Shown here piece by piece: positions 8,060 through 15,404 of a stretch of 21,840 bases of DNA. The notes under the pieces are model-generated. The model saw nothing but the letters and a program-made list of their open reading frames with translations. It was not told the origin of the DNA and ran no database searches. Source of the stretch: a virus; IMG/VR virus record IMGVR_UViG_3300011126_000007, positions 1 through 21,840 of that record; one strand, written 5' to 3'. Numbering within the stretch: position 1 is the stretch's first letter; every line of letters starts with the position of its first letter. The position numbers and the translations under genes are program-made.

Positions 8060-8151
8060 GTTTTATAAATAGGGTATTACGTCGCGCGGGCACCCTATCC
8101 CTTTACCCCTTACCGGGGCGCGGCACCACTAATTTAAAATAGGGTAATACC
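8060..8151 (+). other. Structured 92-base gap between tube and chaperone genes
   Basis: This is the longest gap within the tail module. ATAGGGT at 8069-8075 is complementary to ACCCTAT at 8092-8098, and a second ATAGGGT at 8139-8145, just before the chaperone start, can pair with the same ACCCTAT, so two folds compete. GTCGCGC (8081-8087) can also pair with GCGCGGC (8118-8124, one G-U), and CCCC (8106-8109) with GGGG (8115-8118). No T-run follows, so it is not a plain terminator. It may attenuate expression from tube to chaperone, whose products are needed in very different amounts. Confidence 0.45.
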
Positions 8152-8565
8152 ATGACAAATGTAATAGACAAAGAAACAGCATTAAAAGAGTTCGACCGGT
8201 TTATCGAGGATATGGATTTAGACCTCGATACCGCCGATATGGATCAAGAAGACCTAAACGCGTTTAATCGACAAAAAAAACGTATCATTCGTGCAATTGA
8301 AAAAGGGTCGTTAGTTATTAATGAAAACGGCGAAGCGGTTTACACTCCGGCGAACCCTAAATCGAAACATACGGAGGCTATTACATTCCACGAACGGACC
8401 GGCGCTTCATTAATGGCAATGGATACCAAAAAGAAAAACCACGACGTCGCTAAAACGTACGCCGTATTAGCGGATATGTGTAAAGTACATCAAAACGTTT
8501 TTGCTGGTTTAGTTGGTACCGACGTTAAGGTATGCGAGGCACTTTTCGCGCTTTTAATGGATTAG
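8152..8565 (+). CDS. Tail assembly chaperone (Mu gp41-like), shorter product
   Basis: This 137-residue protein binds the tape measure during tail assembly and is absent from the finished virion. Recognisable parts are the ENGEAVYTP segment in the middle, HERTGASLMAMDTKKKNHDVAKTYAVLADM, and the end GTDVKVCEALFALLMD. These match the Mu-like tail assembly chaperone pattern. It lies immediately before the tape measure gene, with the second chaperone frame between them. The ribosome site is weak (TAGGGTAATACC before the ATG) and lies inside a sequence that can be sequestered by the upstream complement at 8092-8098. As in other tail modules, a fraction of ribosomes probably shift frame near the end of this gene. 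Confidence 0.85.
   Translation: MTNVIDKETALKEFDRFIEDMDLDLDTADMDQEDLNAFNRQKKRIIRAIEKGSLVINENGEAVYTPANPKSKHTEAITFHERTGASLMAMDTKKKNHDVAKTYAVLADMCKVHQNVFAGLVGTDVKVCEALFALLMD
8529..8565 (+). promoter_or_regulatory. Window for the programmed frameshift (-1 or +2)
   Basis: The two chaperone frames overlap only here: the new frame opens after the stop at 8526-8528 and the old frame ends with TAG at 8563-8565. The zero-frame codons are AAG GTA TGC GAG GCA CTT TTC GCG (8527-8550) then CTT TTA ATG GAT TAG. No X XXY YYZ heptamer is present. The best candidates are the T-runs ACTTTTC (8541-8547) and GCTTTTAATG (8550-8559). At the latter, tRNA-Leu on TTA could slip to TTT just before the stop. Confidence 0.5.
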
Positions 8566-8777
8566 TTCGGACCCTGTTAGTACGTCGCGGTATAGATGAA
8601 AAGTTAACAAATAGAGGTAAAAATGTTAACGTATTTCATACGGTTTATAGTGAAATGTTTTTACATATATGCCGCGACTATCCGGGTTTACCGGACGCCC
8701 GTAAACTTAAAGCCCATCAAATTTTATTTTTTTATAATGGGTTGCGTAACGAATTATACAAACATACTAAGGGGTAA
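8529..8777 (+). CDS. Frameshift extension of the tail assembly chaperone (Mu gp41/gp42-type second frame)
   Basis: This frame lies at -1 relative to the chaperone. It opens after a TAA at 8526-8528 and ends three bases before the tape measure ATG. The coded segment HTVYSEMFLHICRDYPGLPD and then FFYNGLRNELYKH matches the C-terminal extension seen in the long forms of Mu-like chaperones. There is an ATG at 8532, but the only nearby purine run (TAAGG) is one base from it, too close for normal initiation. Translation by ribosomal frameshifting from the upstream gene is therefore more likely. The shift must occur between 8529 and 8565. Confidence 0.75.
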   Translation, partial: GMRGTFRAFNGLVRTLLVRRGIDEKLTNRGKNVNVFHTVYSEMFLHICRDYPGLPDARKLKAHQILFFYNGLRNELYKHTKG

Positions 8778-8780
8778 AAC

Positions 8781-10628
8781 ATGGCGGGTCGTTTCAGTGT
8801 CGAGGCAGTTTTTAAAGCAGTAGACCGCGTAACGGCCCCCGTTTCCCGTATGCAAAATCGCGTAGGTAAATTTACGCGTAGTATGAACAAAGGCATTAAT
8901 AAATTAAACCGTAACGTCGATAAACTCGCGGGCGGTATCAAAAAAGCCGGGTTAGCTATCGTCGCGTCCCTCGCCTTAACAGGTGCGGCAATGGGTGACG
9001 TTATAATGACCGGTGCCGAATTCGAACAAACATTAGTAGCCGCCGCCGCAAAATTCCCCGGCGAAATAAGTAAAGGTACGGAAGCGTTTAGATTACTAGA
9101 AGACGCCGCACGTAAAACAGGTGCAACAACCGAATTTACCGCAAGTCAATCCGCCGAAGCGTTGAACTTTTTAGCTATGGCGGGCTTTAATGCACAACAA
9201 TCCGTCGCAGCACTACCGGGCGTTGTTGACCTTGCCACCGCCGCAAATATTGATTTAGCAACCGCTACCGATGTGGCTACCGATTCATTAGGCGCGTTCG
9301 GTTTAATGACAAATGACGCCGCACAATTAGGGACTAATTTAGCGCGTGTAAATGATGTTATAGCGAAGACGACCACGTCCGCTAATACAACCGTCGAAGC
9401 AATGTTCGAAACTATAAAACAAGCGGGACCCGTTGCGGTTTCCGCCGGTGCGTCTATTGAAACATTCGCGGCACTTACCGGGGAACTAGCGAACGCCGGT
9501 ATTAAAGGAAGTCAAGCCGGTACAACATTAAAAAATATGTTTTTAAAATTAGCCGCACCAAGTACAAAAGGTGGTAAATTATTAAAACGTTTCGGTGTAG
9601 CAACGCAAGACGCTAACGGCGATATGCGCGACATTACCGATATACTAGGCGATTTAAACAAAGGTTTAGACGGATTAGGTACCGCAGAAAAAGCGGGCGT
9701 ACTCGAAGGTATATTCGGTAAAATTCCAATCGCGGGCGTAAACGTTTTATTAAAATCAGGTACTAAACGATTAAAAGAATATCGCGAGCAATTAGAAGCC
9801 GCGAGCGGTGCTTCGTCGAAAATGGCGGGCACTATGCGAGATACGTTACAAGGTCGATTAAACTCGCTTAATTCAGCTATTGAAGGCGTTAAAATATCTA
9901 TCTTTACCATGACTAGCGGACCACTTGCCGACACCGTCGATAAAATGACCGAATGGGTTAGAACAAACGAAAAATTAATCGCTACAAATATCGGCGAATT
10001 TTTATTAAGCATAATTAACAACCTAGAAAATATTGTAACGTGGGCTAAACGTATAGGTATCGCCCTCGGTGTATTTATCACATTTACCACCATATTAAAA
10101 ACCGTAGTTTTAGTTATGACAGTGTTTAATTTATTGGTCGCTATGAACCCACTCGGTTTAATGGTGTTAGGGGTCGCCGCATTAATCGCAGGGTTTACGG
10201 CGTTAGTCGTGTGGATCGACGATATATCCGCCGGGTTTGATTCATTGCCCGGAATAGTTCAATTAATACTCGCGCCGATTGGTTTATTAATTGAGGCGAT
10301 TAAATTTGTTAAAGATAATATCGGGGTACTTTCGGACGCCGCGAGTGCGGTTTCTGGTTTTGCCGACGCCGGTATTAATAAAGTTTCCGAAACGGCGGGT
10401 AATGTAGCGTCGTTTTTAGGTTTTGGCGACGACGAAGACGAAGTCGCGCCGGGTGCAACGGGTCCACAAATTGTAAGCCCACAAGAACGGGTCGCGCGTA
10501 GTATCGAAGAACAACGCAAGACAAACACGTCTGAAATAACATTAAAAACCGAACCCGGTACGAGCGCCGAAGTTACCGGCGGTTCGTTGGGTGGCGGATT
10601 AAAACTACAACCGTCGGGAGCGTTTTAA
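8781..10628 (+). CDS. Tail tape measure protein (TP901-core family)
   Basis: This 615-residue protein sets tail length and occupies the tube lumen. The N-terminus (RFSVEAVFKAVDRVTAPVSRM) is the classic opening of Mu/P2-type tape measures. Residues about 75-375 are the TP901 core, with AEFEQTLV near 80, then KTGATTEFTASQSAEALNFL and a later GSQAGTTLKNMFLKLAAP. Strongly hydrophobic segments lie at about 427-480, which could insert into the host membrane to help DNA entry. The C-terminus has Asp/Glu-rich and polar tail sequence. At 615 residues it is close in size to Mu gp42, consistent with a tail of roughly Mu length. AAGGGG lies 8 bases upstream of the ATG. Confidence 0.93.
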   Translation: MAGRFSVEAVFKAVDRVTAPVSRMQNRVGKFTRSMNKGINKLNRNVDKLAGGIKKAGLAIVASLALTGAAMGDVIMTGAEFEQTLVAAAAKFPGEISKGTEAFRLLEDAARKTGATTEFTASQSAEALNFLAMAGFNAQQSVAALPGVVDLATAANIDLATATDVATDSLGAFGLMTNDAAQLGTNLARVNDVIAKTTTSANTTVEAMFETIKQAGPVAVSAGASIETFAALTGELANAGIKGSQAGTTLKNMFLKLAAPSTKGGKLLKRFGVATQDANGDMRDITDILGDLNKGLDGLGTAEKAGVLEGIFGKIPIAGVNVLLKSGTKRLKEYREQLEAASGASSKMAGTMRDTLQGRLNSLNSAIEGVKISIFTMTSGPLADTVDKMTEWVRTNEKLIATNIGEFLLSIINNLENIVTWAKRIGIALGVFITFTTILKTVVLVMTVFNLLVAMNPLGLMVLGVAALIAGFTALVVWIDDISAGFDSLPGIVQLILAPIGLLIEAIKFVKDNIGVLSDAASAVSGFADAGINKVSETAGNVASFLGFGDDEDEVAPGATGPQIVSPQERVARSIEEQRKTNTSEITLKTEPGTSAEVTGGSLGGGLKLQPSGAF

Positions 10629-11912
10629 ATGCCGTGGCAAGATAGATTAAAAGAAGCAAAATATACAGCACCGTCCGGCGAGTTTATTATTTTCAATTAT
10701 GAAAATGTTAGTAAATCGTTCGATAAAAAAACAACGGCTTTTAATTTCCCGGACGCCGACGGTACGTATATACAAGATACCGGGCACACCGGGGACCGTC
10801 ACCCAATGCGTTTATTTTTTTGGGGTGACGACCACGACTTAGAAGCGGAATTCTTTATAACGCTTTTAAAAGAGCGCGGGCAAGGATTATTAGAACACCC
10901 GTTATATGGAATTATTGACGTTGTCCCGTTCGGCACAATAACCCGTCGCGATGATTTAAAAACCGCAGCTAATCAAACTATTTTCGAGGTTGCATTTTGG
11001 GAAACAATCGGAATCGTATATCCGGTTTCGCAAAACGATCCGGGAAGCAATGTATTATTTGCCGTTGACGAATTTAATATCGCCGAGGCTTTTGAGTTTG
11101 CCGATTTAACCGACCTTGATAGTGCCGTCGAACAATCCAGTTTTTTAAATTCTTATAATGCGCTACTCGATAACGTCGAAAGCGGATTACAAGTTATCGC
11201 CGATGTACAAGAAGACGTCGAACAACAATTTAACGCGATTGTCGATTCTGTTAACCGGGGTATCGACGTTTTAATTTCGCAACCGTTAACGTTAGCGTCG
11301 CAAACAATGCAACTAATACAAGCGCCCGCGAGAGCGTTAACAAATATTAGCGCACGTTTAGACGGTTATAAAAATTTAGCCGATGATATATTCGGAGGTG
11401 ACGACGCAATCGCAACCCCCGGTAACGACTCGCGGAACGCTAACGAATTCCATACTAAAAATTTATTCGCCGCAACATACGTCGCCGCGTCAATCGTAAG
11501 TGTGGTTAATAATAAATTCGTAACAAAAACCGAAGCGTTAGAAGCCGCCGAAGCAATAATAAACCAATTTAACGACGTTGTTGCATGGCGCGACGATAAT
11601 TACGAATCGTTATCAGTACCAACGGTTACGACCGATGTGTTTCAATCGATAAAACAAATCGATACCGGTTCGGCGTATCAACGATTACAAGAAGCCGTCG
11701 CAATTACGGCGGGGTTTTTAGTTGAAATATCATTTACGTTAAAACAAGAAAGTATAATTATATTAGATCGACCCCGAACTATTGTCGATTTAGTTGCGGA
11801 ATTATACGGAACGGTCGACGATGAATTAGACTTTTTTATTACGTCAAATAATTTAAGCGGTTCGGAAATTTTAGAGTTACCGAAGGGGCGCGAAATTGTC
11901 TACTACATATAG
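10629..11912 (+). CDS. Baseplate/tail protein, Mu gpN-like (DNA circularisation N-terminal domain family)
   Basis: This 427-residue protein has an N-terminal domain (about 1-135) with PWQDRLKEAKYTAPSGEF, then HTGDRHPMRLFFWGDDHDLEA, and GTITRRDDLKTAANQTIFEV followed by an FWET motif. These are hallmarks of the family labelled DNA circularisation N-terminal domain in Mu-like phages. In Mu this position encodes gpN, a distal tail/baseplate component. The rest is helical and acidic with no catalytic motif. The ATG follows the tape measure stop without a gap, and GGGAG lies upstream inside the previous gene. The C-terminus overlaps the next gene by 17 bases. Confidence 0.85.
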   Translation: MPWQDRLKEAKYTAPSGEFIIFNYENVSKSFDKKTTAFNFPDADGTYIQDTGHTGDRHPMRLFFWGDDHDLEAEFFITLLKERGQGLLEHPLYGIIDVVPFGTITRRDDLKTAANQTIFEVAFWETIGIVYPVSQNDPGSNVLFAVDEFNIAEAFEFADLTDLDSAVEQSSFLNSYNALLDNVESGLQVIADVQEDVEQQFNAIVDSVNRGIDVLISQPLTLASQTMQLIQAPARALTNISARLDGYKNLADDIFGGDDAIATPGNDSRNANEFHTKNLFAATYVAASIVSVVNNKFVTKTEALEAAEAIINQFNDVVAWRDDNYESLSVPTVTTDVFQSIKQIDTGSAYQRLQEAVAITAGFLVEISFTLKQESIIILDRPRTIVDLVAELYGTVDDELDFFITSNNLSGSEILELPKGREIVYYI

Positions 11913-13188
11913 CGTTGTCGCGGGCGATACGTTTGAACTTATCGCACGAAAAAAATACGGCACCGAACAAGACGCGAGTTTAATATCGAAAGCAAATCCG
12001 GGCGTTAGCGAACCGTTGTCGGTTGGTACAAATATCGTTATACCAGATAATCCAAAAACGCCGCAAAATTTACAACAACAAACCGACGCGACTAACATCG
12101 ACGAAACCGCAATATTAATCGACGGTCAACGGTTTAGATTTTGGGATAAGGTTACGATAAACCGGTCGATTGATACAATTGATACAATCGAATTCGGCGC
12201 ACCGTTTAAGTCAGATTCCCCCGGATTTAGGGAAACGTTTAGACCGTTTTCGTTTAAATCTATAGTTGTTACCGTTGGCGGCGAACCAATTTTTACGGGT
12301 ACTATGGTCGGCGTAAATCCTGTACTTGAAAACGCACGTAAAATAATTGCCGTTAGTGGGTATTCGTTACCGGGTGTACTTAATGATTGTACGCCACCCG
12401 CGAGCATGTTAGATAAATTAGAATTTACCGGGCAAGGTTTGCGCGAGATAACGGAATCGTTAGCCGCACCGTTCGGAATTAGTGTCGATTTTAAAGCGGA
12501 TCAAGGTGCCGTTTTTGAACAAGTCGCAACCGAACCCGGTAAAAAAGTTTTAGATTTTATTACCGAATTAGCAAAACAACGGAATTTAATTTCGGCTAGT
12601 TCAACTCGCGGTAAATTAATATTACAGCAATCAACCGACGGCGGTAGCCCGGTCGCTAAATTATCGCAAGGGGCAAGCCCCGTATTGTCAGTATCACCGT
12701 TTTTTAGCCCGCAGGAATATTATAGCCACATAACCGGGGTCGAACCGGTAATCGTCGGGCTTGCCGGTTCGCAATTCACCGTTAAAAATCCGCGCTTACC
12801 GGGCGTTATAAGACCGTTAACGTTTAATGCACCCGATACTATAGATAGTACCGTTAAATCGGCGGTAGAGGCTAAAGCGGGCCGTATGTTTGGTAATCTC
12901 GCAGCGTATAACGTAAGTGTGGATACATGGCGCGACCCGGCGGGTAAATTATGGGAACCTAATACGACGGTTACATTATCCGCCCCGGATGCTATGATAT
13001 ACACTGATTACGAATTTATTATCCGGTCGGTTACTTTTGAGAAAGACGACAAAACCGAAACCGCCGTATTAAATCTAGTTATACCGGGTTCGTTTAGCGG
13101 TAAGATACCCGACTCCCTACCGTGGGACGATGGTAGTATCGAAGGTGTATTAAATGCCGCCATAAATAAGTTAGGCGATTTATTTTAA
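11896..13188 (+). CDS. Baseplate hub protein (Mu gpP/gp44-like) with N-terminal LysM domain
   Basis: This 430-residue protein starts with TTG at 11896, preceded by AAGGGG. The start is supported because the first 52 residues form a complete LysM-like domain (TYSVVAGDTFELIARKKYGT, then an ISKANPG loop and IVIPD end). After a Gln-rich linker, residues 70-430 match the gp44-type hub: ILIDGQRFRFWDKVTINRSI, a segment with GEPIFTGTMVGVNP, VSGYSLPGVLNDC, and YYSHITGVEPV. The hub trimer sits under the tube and carries the spike. In P2-type phages a small LysM-like protein (gpX) is separate; here a LysM domain is fused to the hub. It overlaps the gpN-like gene, consistent with coupling. Confidence 0.87.
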   Translation: MSTTYSVVAGDTFELIARKKYGTEQDASLISKANPGVSEPLSVGTNIVIPDNPKTPQNLQQQTDATNIDETAILIDGQRFRFWDKVTINRSIDTIDTIEFGAPFKSDSPGFRETFRPFSFKSIVVTVGGEPIFTGTMVGVNPVLENARKIIAVSGYSLPGVLNDCTPPASMLDKLEFTGQGLREITESLAAPFGISVDFKADQGAVFEQVATEPGKKVLDFITELAKQRNLISASSTRGKLILQQSTDGGSPVAKLSQGASPVLSVSPFFSPQEYYSHITGVEPVIVGLAGSQFTVKNPRLPGVIRPLTFNAPDTIDSTVKSAVEAKAGRMFGNLAAYNVSVDTWRDPAGKLWEPNTTVTLSAPDAMIYTDYEFIIRSVTFEKDDKTETAVLNLVIPGSFSGKIPDSLPWDDGSIEGVLNAAINKLGDLF

Positions 13189-13210
13189 GAAATAACAGAG
13201 GGTTTTAATT

Positions 13211-13447
13211 ATGACTACTGGACGAATAGAAGAAGCACTCGCATTAGGTCCGATATATCAGGATGCGACGTATAAATATTTTGGCGAAGCCGATCCGGGT
13301 ACACCATTAAACGAAGCTAAATGGCGTGTAAGCCGTATTAATTTAACGACTAATCAAGTTGAATGGGCTAACGTTGATGGTGTTAAAGCAAAGTTTAATA
13401 ACCTGTTTACCGATTTAGCAACCGCCGCCGCGCTAACTTATTCATAG
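13211..13447 (+). CDS. Small unrecognised virion-cluster protein with YFGEA-PGT-WR motif
   Basis: This 78-residue protein begins MTTGRIEEALALGPIYQDA and has a core of the pattern Y-K-YFGEADPGTPLNEAKWRVSRI, then NQVEWANVDGVKAKFN. Small proteins with a YFGEA...PGT...A.WRI pattern are common in marine phage tail regions, often near fibres, and their function is unknown to me. There is no signal, membrane segment or Cys. GAGGG lies upstream of the ATG. It is the first of three genes that separate the hub and spike genes, which are adjacent in Mu. A linker or adaptor role for the following beta-rich proteins is only a guess. Confidence 0.75.
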   Translation: MTTGRIEEALALGPIYQDATYKYFGEADPGTPLNEAKWRVSRINLTTNQVEWANVDGVKAKFNNLFTDLATAAALTYS

Positions 13448-13454
13448 GTGATAT

Positions 13455-14159
13455 ATGTCCCGTAATAAACATTTAAAAGAACATGCCGAATTAGGCTACC
13501 CCGAAGTCGATAGCGACGGTAATTTACTCGCAGAAGTTACACCGCGTACCGATACGCTCGCTAATCTATTAGCGATTACGGACGCCGGGGACGGTGAAGT
13601 CGCAACGGCTACGGACGAAGACGCCCTCGTCGTTTATCGCGGGGACCCGGTTAGTAAAGGTCGTCCATATTATCGCGGTGGTCCGGCGGCGTTGGCTAAT
13701 GCTTCGTTAGCGTCTGTAAATATAGGCAATGTATCGCAACCGGTCGAGCTTTCCGGGTCAAACGAATCGCCGGTCGGTATAATAGACAGTGTTAACGATG
13801 AATTTTTACTCCCTCCGTCCGTTGCTGAATCGTCAGGTAGCGACATTATGCTTTTAGAGATTGATTATTCTATGGTGCTTTTCACATTGTCAGCCGGAGC
13901 CGTGGCAACGGTTCGCGCTCAATGGTTCAACGATCTAACGACTATATGGAATAACTTTACAACGCCCGGCGTACAAGGAACCACGACCGCCGCTGGTACT
14001 TGCGCGCTTTATGGTAGTGAGGTCGCAATGGTCCCCGCCGGACAAGTAGATAACGCGACTAAAGTCCGAGTAACTATTCAACAAGACGGCGCGATCCTTA
14101 CGGGTGATATATTTCAAGGTACCGCAGTATTTAGGGCGACGATTAAAGGTAACTTTTAA
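13455..14159 (+). CDS. Unrecognised beta-rich protein, possible virion accessory protein
   Basis: This 234-residue protein has an N-terminal part (1-80) that is polar and acidic (KEHAELGYPEVDSDGNLLAE, then RTDTLANLLAI). Residues 95-234 are beta-rich with short hydrophobic strands (DIMLLEIDYSMVLFTLSAG), Thr/Gly-rich loops (TTPGVQGTTTAAGTCALYG), and an end of the pattern DIFQGTAVFRATIKGNF. This suggests a jelly-roll or Ig-like domain suited to a virion surface. No enzymatic motif is seen. AGGTGAT stands 5 bases before the ATG. The stop overlaps the ATG of the protease gene (TAATG), so the two are probably made in step and could form a complex. Confidence 0.7.
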   Translation: MSRNKHLKEHAELGYPEVDSDGNLLAEVTPRTDTLANLLAITDAGDGEVATATDEDALVVYRGDPVSKGRPYYRGGPAALANASLASVNIGNVSQPVELSGSNESPVGIIDSVNDEFLLPPSVAESSGSDIMLLEIDYSMVLFTLSAGAVATVRAQWFNDLTTIWNNFTTPGVQGTTTAAGTCALYGSEVAMVPAGQVDNATKVRVTIQQDGAILTGDIFQGTAVFRATIKGNF

Positions 14160-15403
14160 TGACTAAAATAATATTCTCGCCGGATCGTAAAATTATAGGG
14201 CGTAAGACGGGACAATTATTAAACCTTACAATTACCGAAACCCCTGTAAGTATTGGCGGGACTCGCGTACCGAATACGCTTGACGATTTAGAATATGACG
14301 TTATTACCGGCGGTACGATATTACAAAATTTTGAAGTAACCGCCGACGATTTATTCGATAGTGCTAATTTAGGACTAGATAGTAATAACCCGTCGGTAGC
14401 GTCGACTAATCGTAACACCGTTACGGACGAAGGGGTCGGCGGTAGTGCGTCGATTTTTGTAACTCGATACGGTTACAGTCAACAAGCAATAGCCCGCGAT
14501 TTTGACAATCCGCCGACGTCGAGTAATGATTCTACGGGGTACGTCGCCGGTACGTTAGGCGCGTCATGTCTTGCTGAAATGGAAACACTTATTAACGGAT
14601 TAACTCAAAGCAATGCTATACAACAATATTTAACGGCAAATAATGCCGATGTGGATGCCCCGGACGTTACGATCAACCCGTCTGTATTTACCGGTTCGTT
14701 AGATTTTGCCGCGACGTCTGTAATGAGTAGTACCGAGGTCGACGATAGATACCCGTTAGCACTTGTCGCGGGTCGTTTCGGTTTAATAGCGAAGCACGTA
14801 CGCGGCGGTATCGGTAGGGAATTCGTATTCCGTAGAACTGACGGTACATATCAAAAAGTAGCGACGCAAGCATATACCGATATTCCCGATAAGGATTTAT
14901 CGATTATATATTTAGACGCCGCCGTAACGGGTGTACCGTTTTATAAAACGATGCCGCTCGATTGGCAACATACATACATGCCATCATTAGTTAATGCTAA
15001 TAGCGCCGGGCATATTGGTATTATACCGACGTTACGTAAAGCGATGCACTCATCAGTAGATAATATATGGGGTTCGTATTTTTTAATTAACCGAGCGTCC
15101 GCCGTATGGATCGGCACCGGCGAAACGATAACTAACGTTAGAGTAGGTTCCGAACAAACCGGCGATATACCCGAAGAATGGGGCGAAGGTAACGCGATTG
15201 GCGGCGATAGTGGTAGCCCGTCGTTTTTCCTTATCAATGGTGAATTGATTTTAATAACGTCGCAGTACAACCAAACCGGGGCCGTTAATATCGCGCATTA
15301 CACCGCCGAAATTGAAACCGCTATGGATACTATGGCGGGCGATACTCCGGGGACGAATACATTAACGCACCCGGATTTATCCGGTTTTACTACGTACCCG
15401 TAA
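14159..15403 (+). CDS. Trypsin-like (chymotrypsin-fold) serine protease encoded in the baseplate cluster
   Basis: This is a 414-residue protein. The C-terminal half carries what looks like a complete chymotrypsin-fold triad: His213 in FGLIAKHV (equivalent of the TAAHC motif), Asp246 in DKDLSIIYLD (equivalent of DIALL), and Ser351 in GGDSGSP. After the Ser, SFFLINGELILITSQY fits the strand following the nucleophile. The N-terminal 190 residues show no motif I know and may anchor the protease to the virion. There is no signal peptide, so action in the particle or on virion proteins is more likely than secretion. It ends THPDLSGFTTYP. It is coupled by a TAATG overlap to the preceding gene, and the spike gene starts one base after its stop. 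Catalytic activity is inferred from motifs. Confidence 0.8.
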   Translation: MTKIIFSPDRKIIGRKTGQLLNLTITETPVSIGGTRVPNTLDDLEYDVITGGTILQNFEVTADDLFDSANLGLDSNNPSVASTNRNTVTDEGVGGSASIFVTRYGYSQQAIARDFDNPPTSSNDSTGYVAGTLGASCLAEMETLINGLTQSNAIQQYLTANNADVDAPDVTINPSVFTGSLDFAATSVMSSTEVDDRYPLALVAGRFGLIAKHVRGGIGREFVFRRTDGTYQKVATQAYTDIPDKDLSIIYLDAAVTGVPFYKTMPLDWQHTYMPSLVNANSAGHIGIIPTLRKAMHSSVDNIWGSYFLINRASAVWIGTGETITNVRVGSEQTGDIPEEWGEGNAIGGDSGSPSFFLINGELILITSQYNQTGAVNIAHYTAEIETAMDTMAGDTPGTNTLTHPDLSGFTTYP

Positions 15404-15404
15404 C

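Noticed and set aside
8623-8823. ATG with an AGAGG site, 66-residue frame overlapping the chaperone extension and tape measure start
   Set aside because: The ribosome site looks good, but the protein is hydrophobic junk without a motif, while the overlapping frame encodes the recognisable HICRDYPGLPD block.
9512-10093. 193-residue open frame on the minus strand
   Set aside because: It lies wholly inside the well-supported tape measure gene, has no recognisable domain, and its low-complexity Ser/Asn/Pro content is what the antisense of this codon pattern gives.
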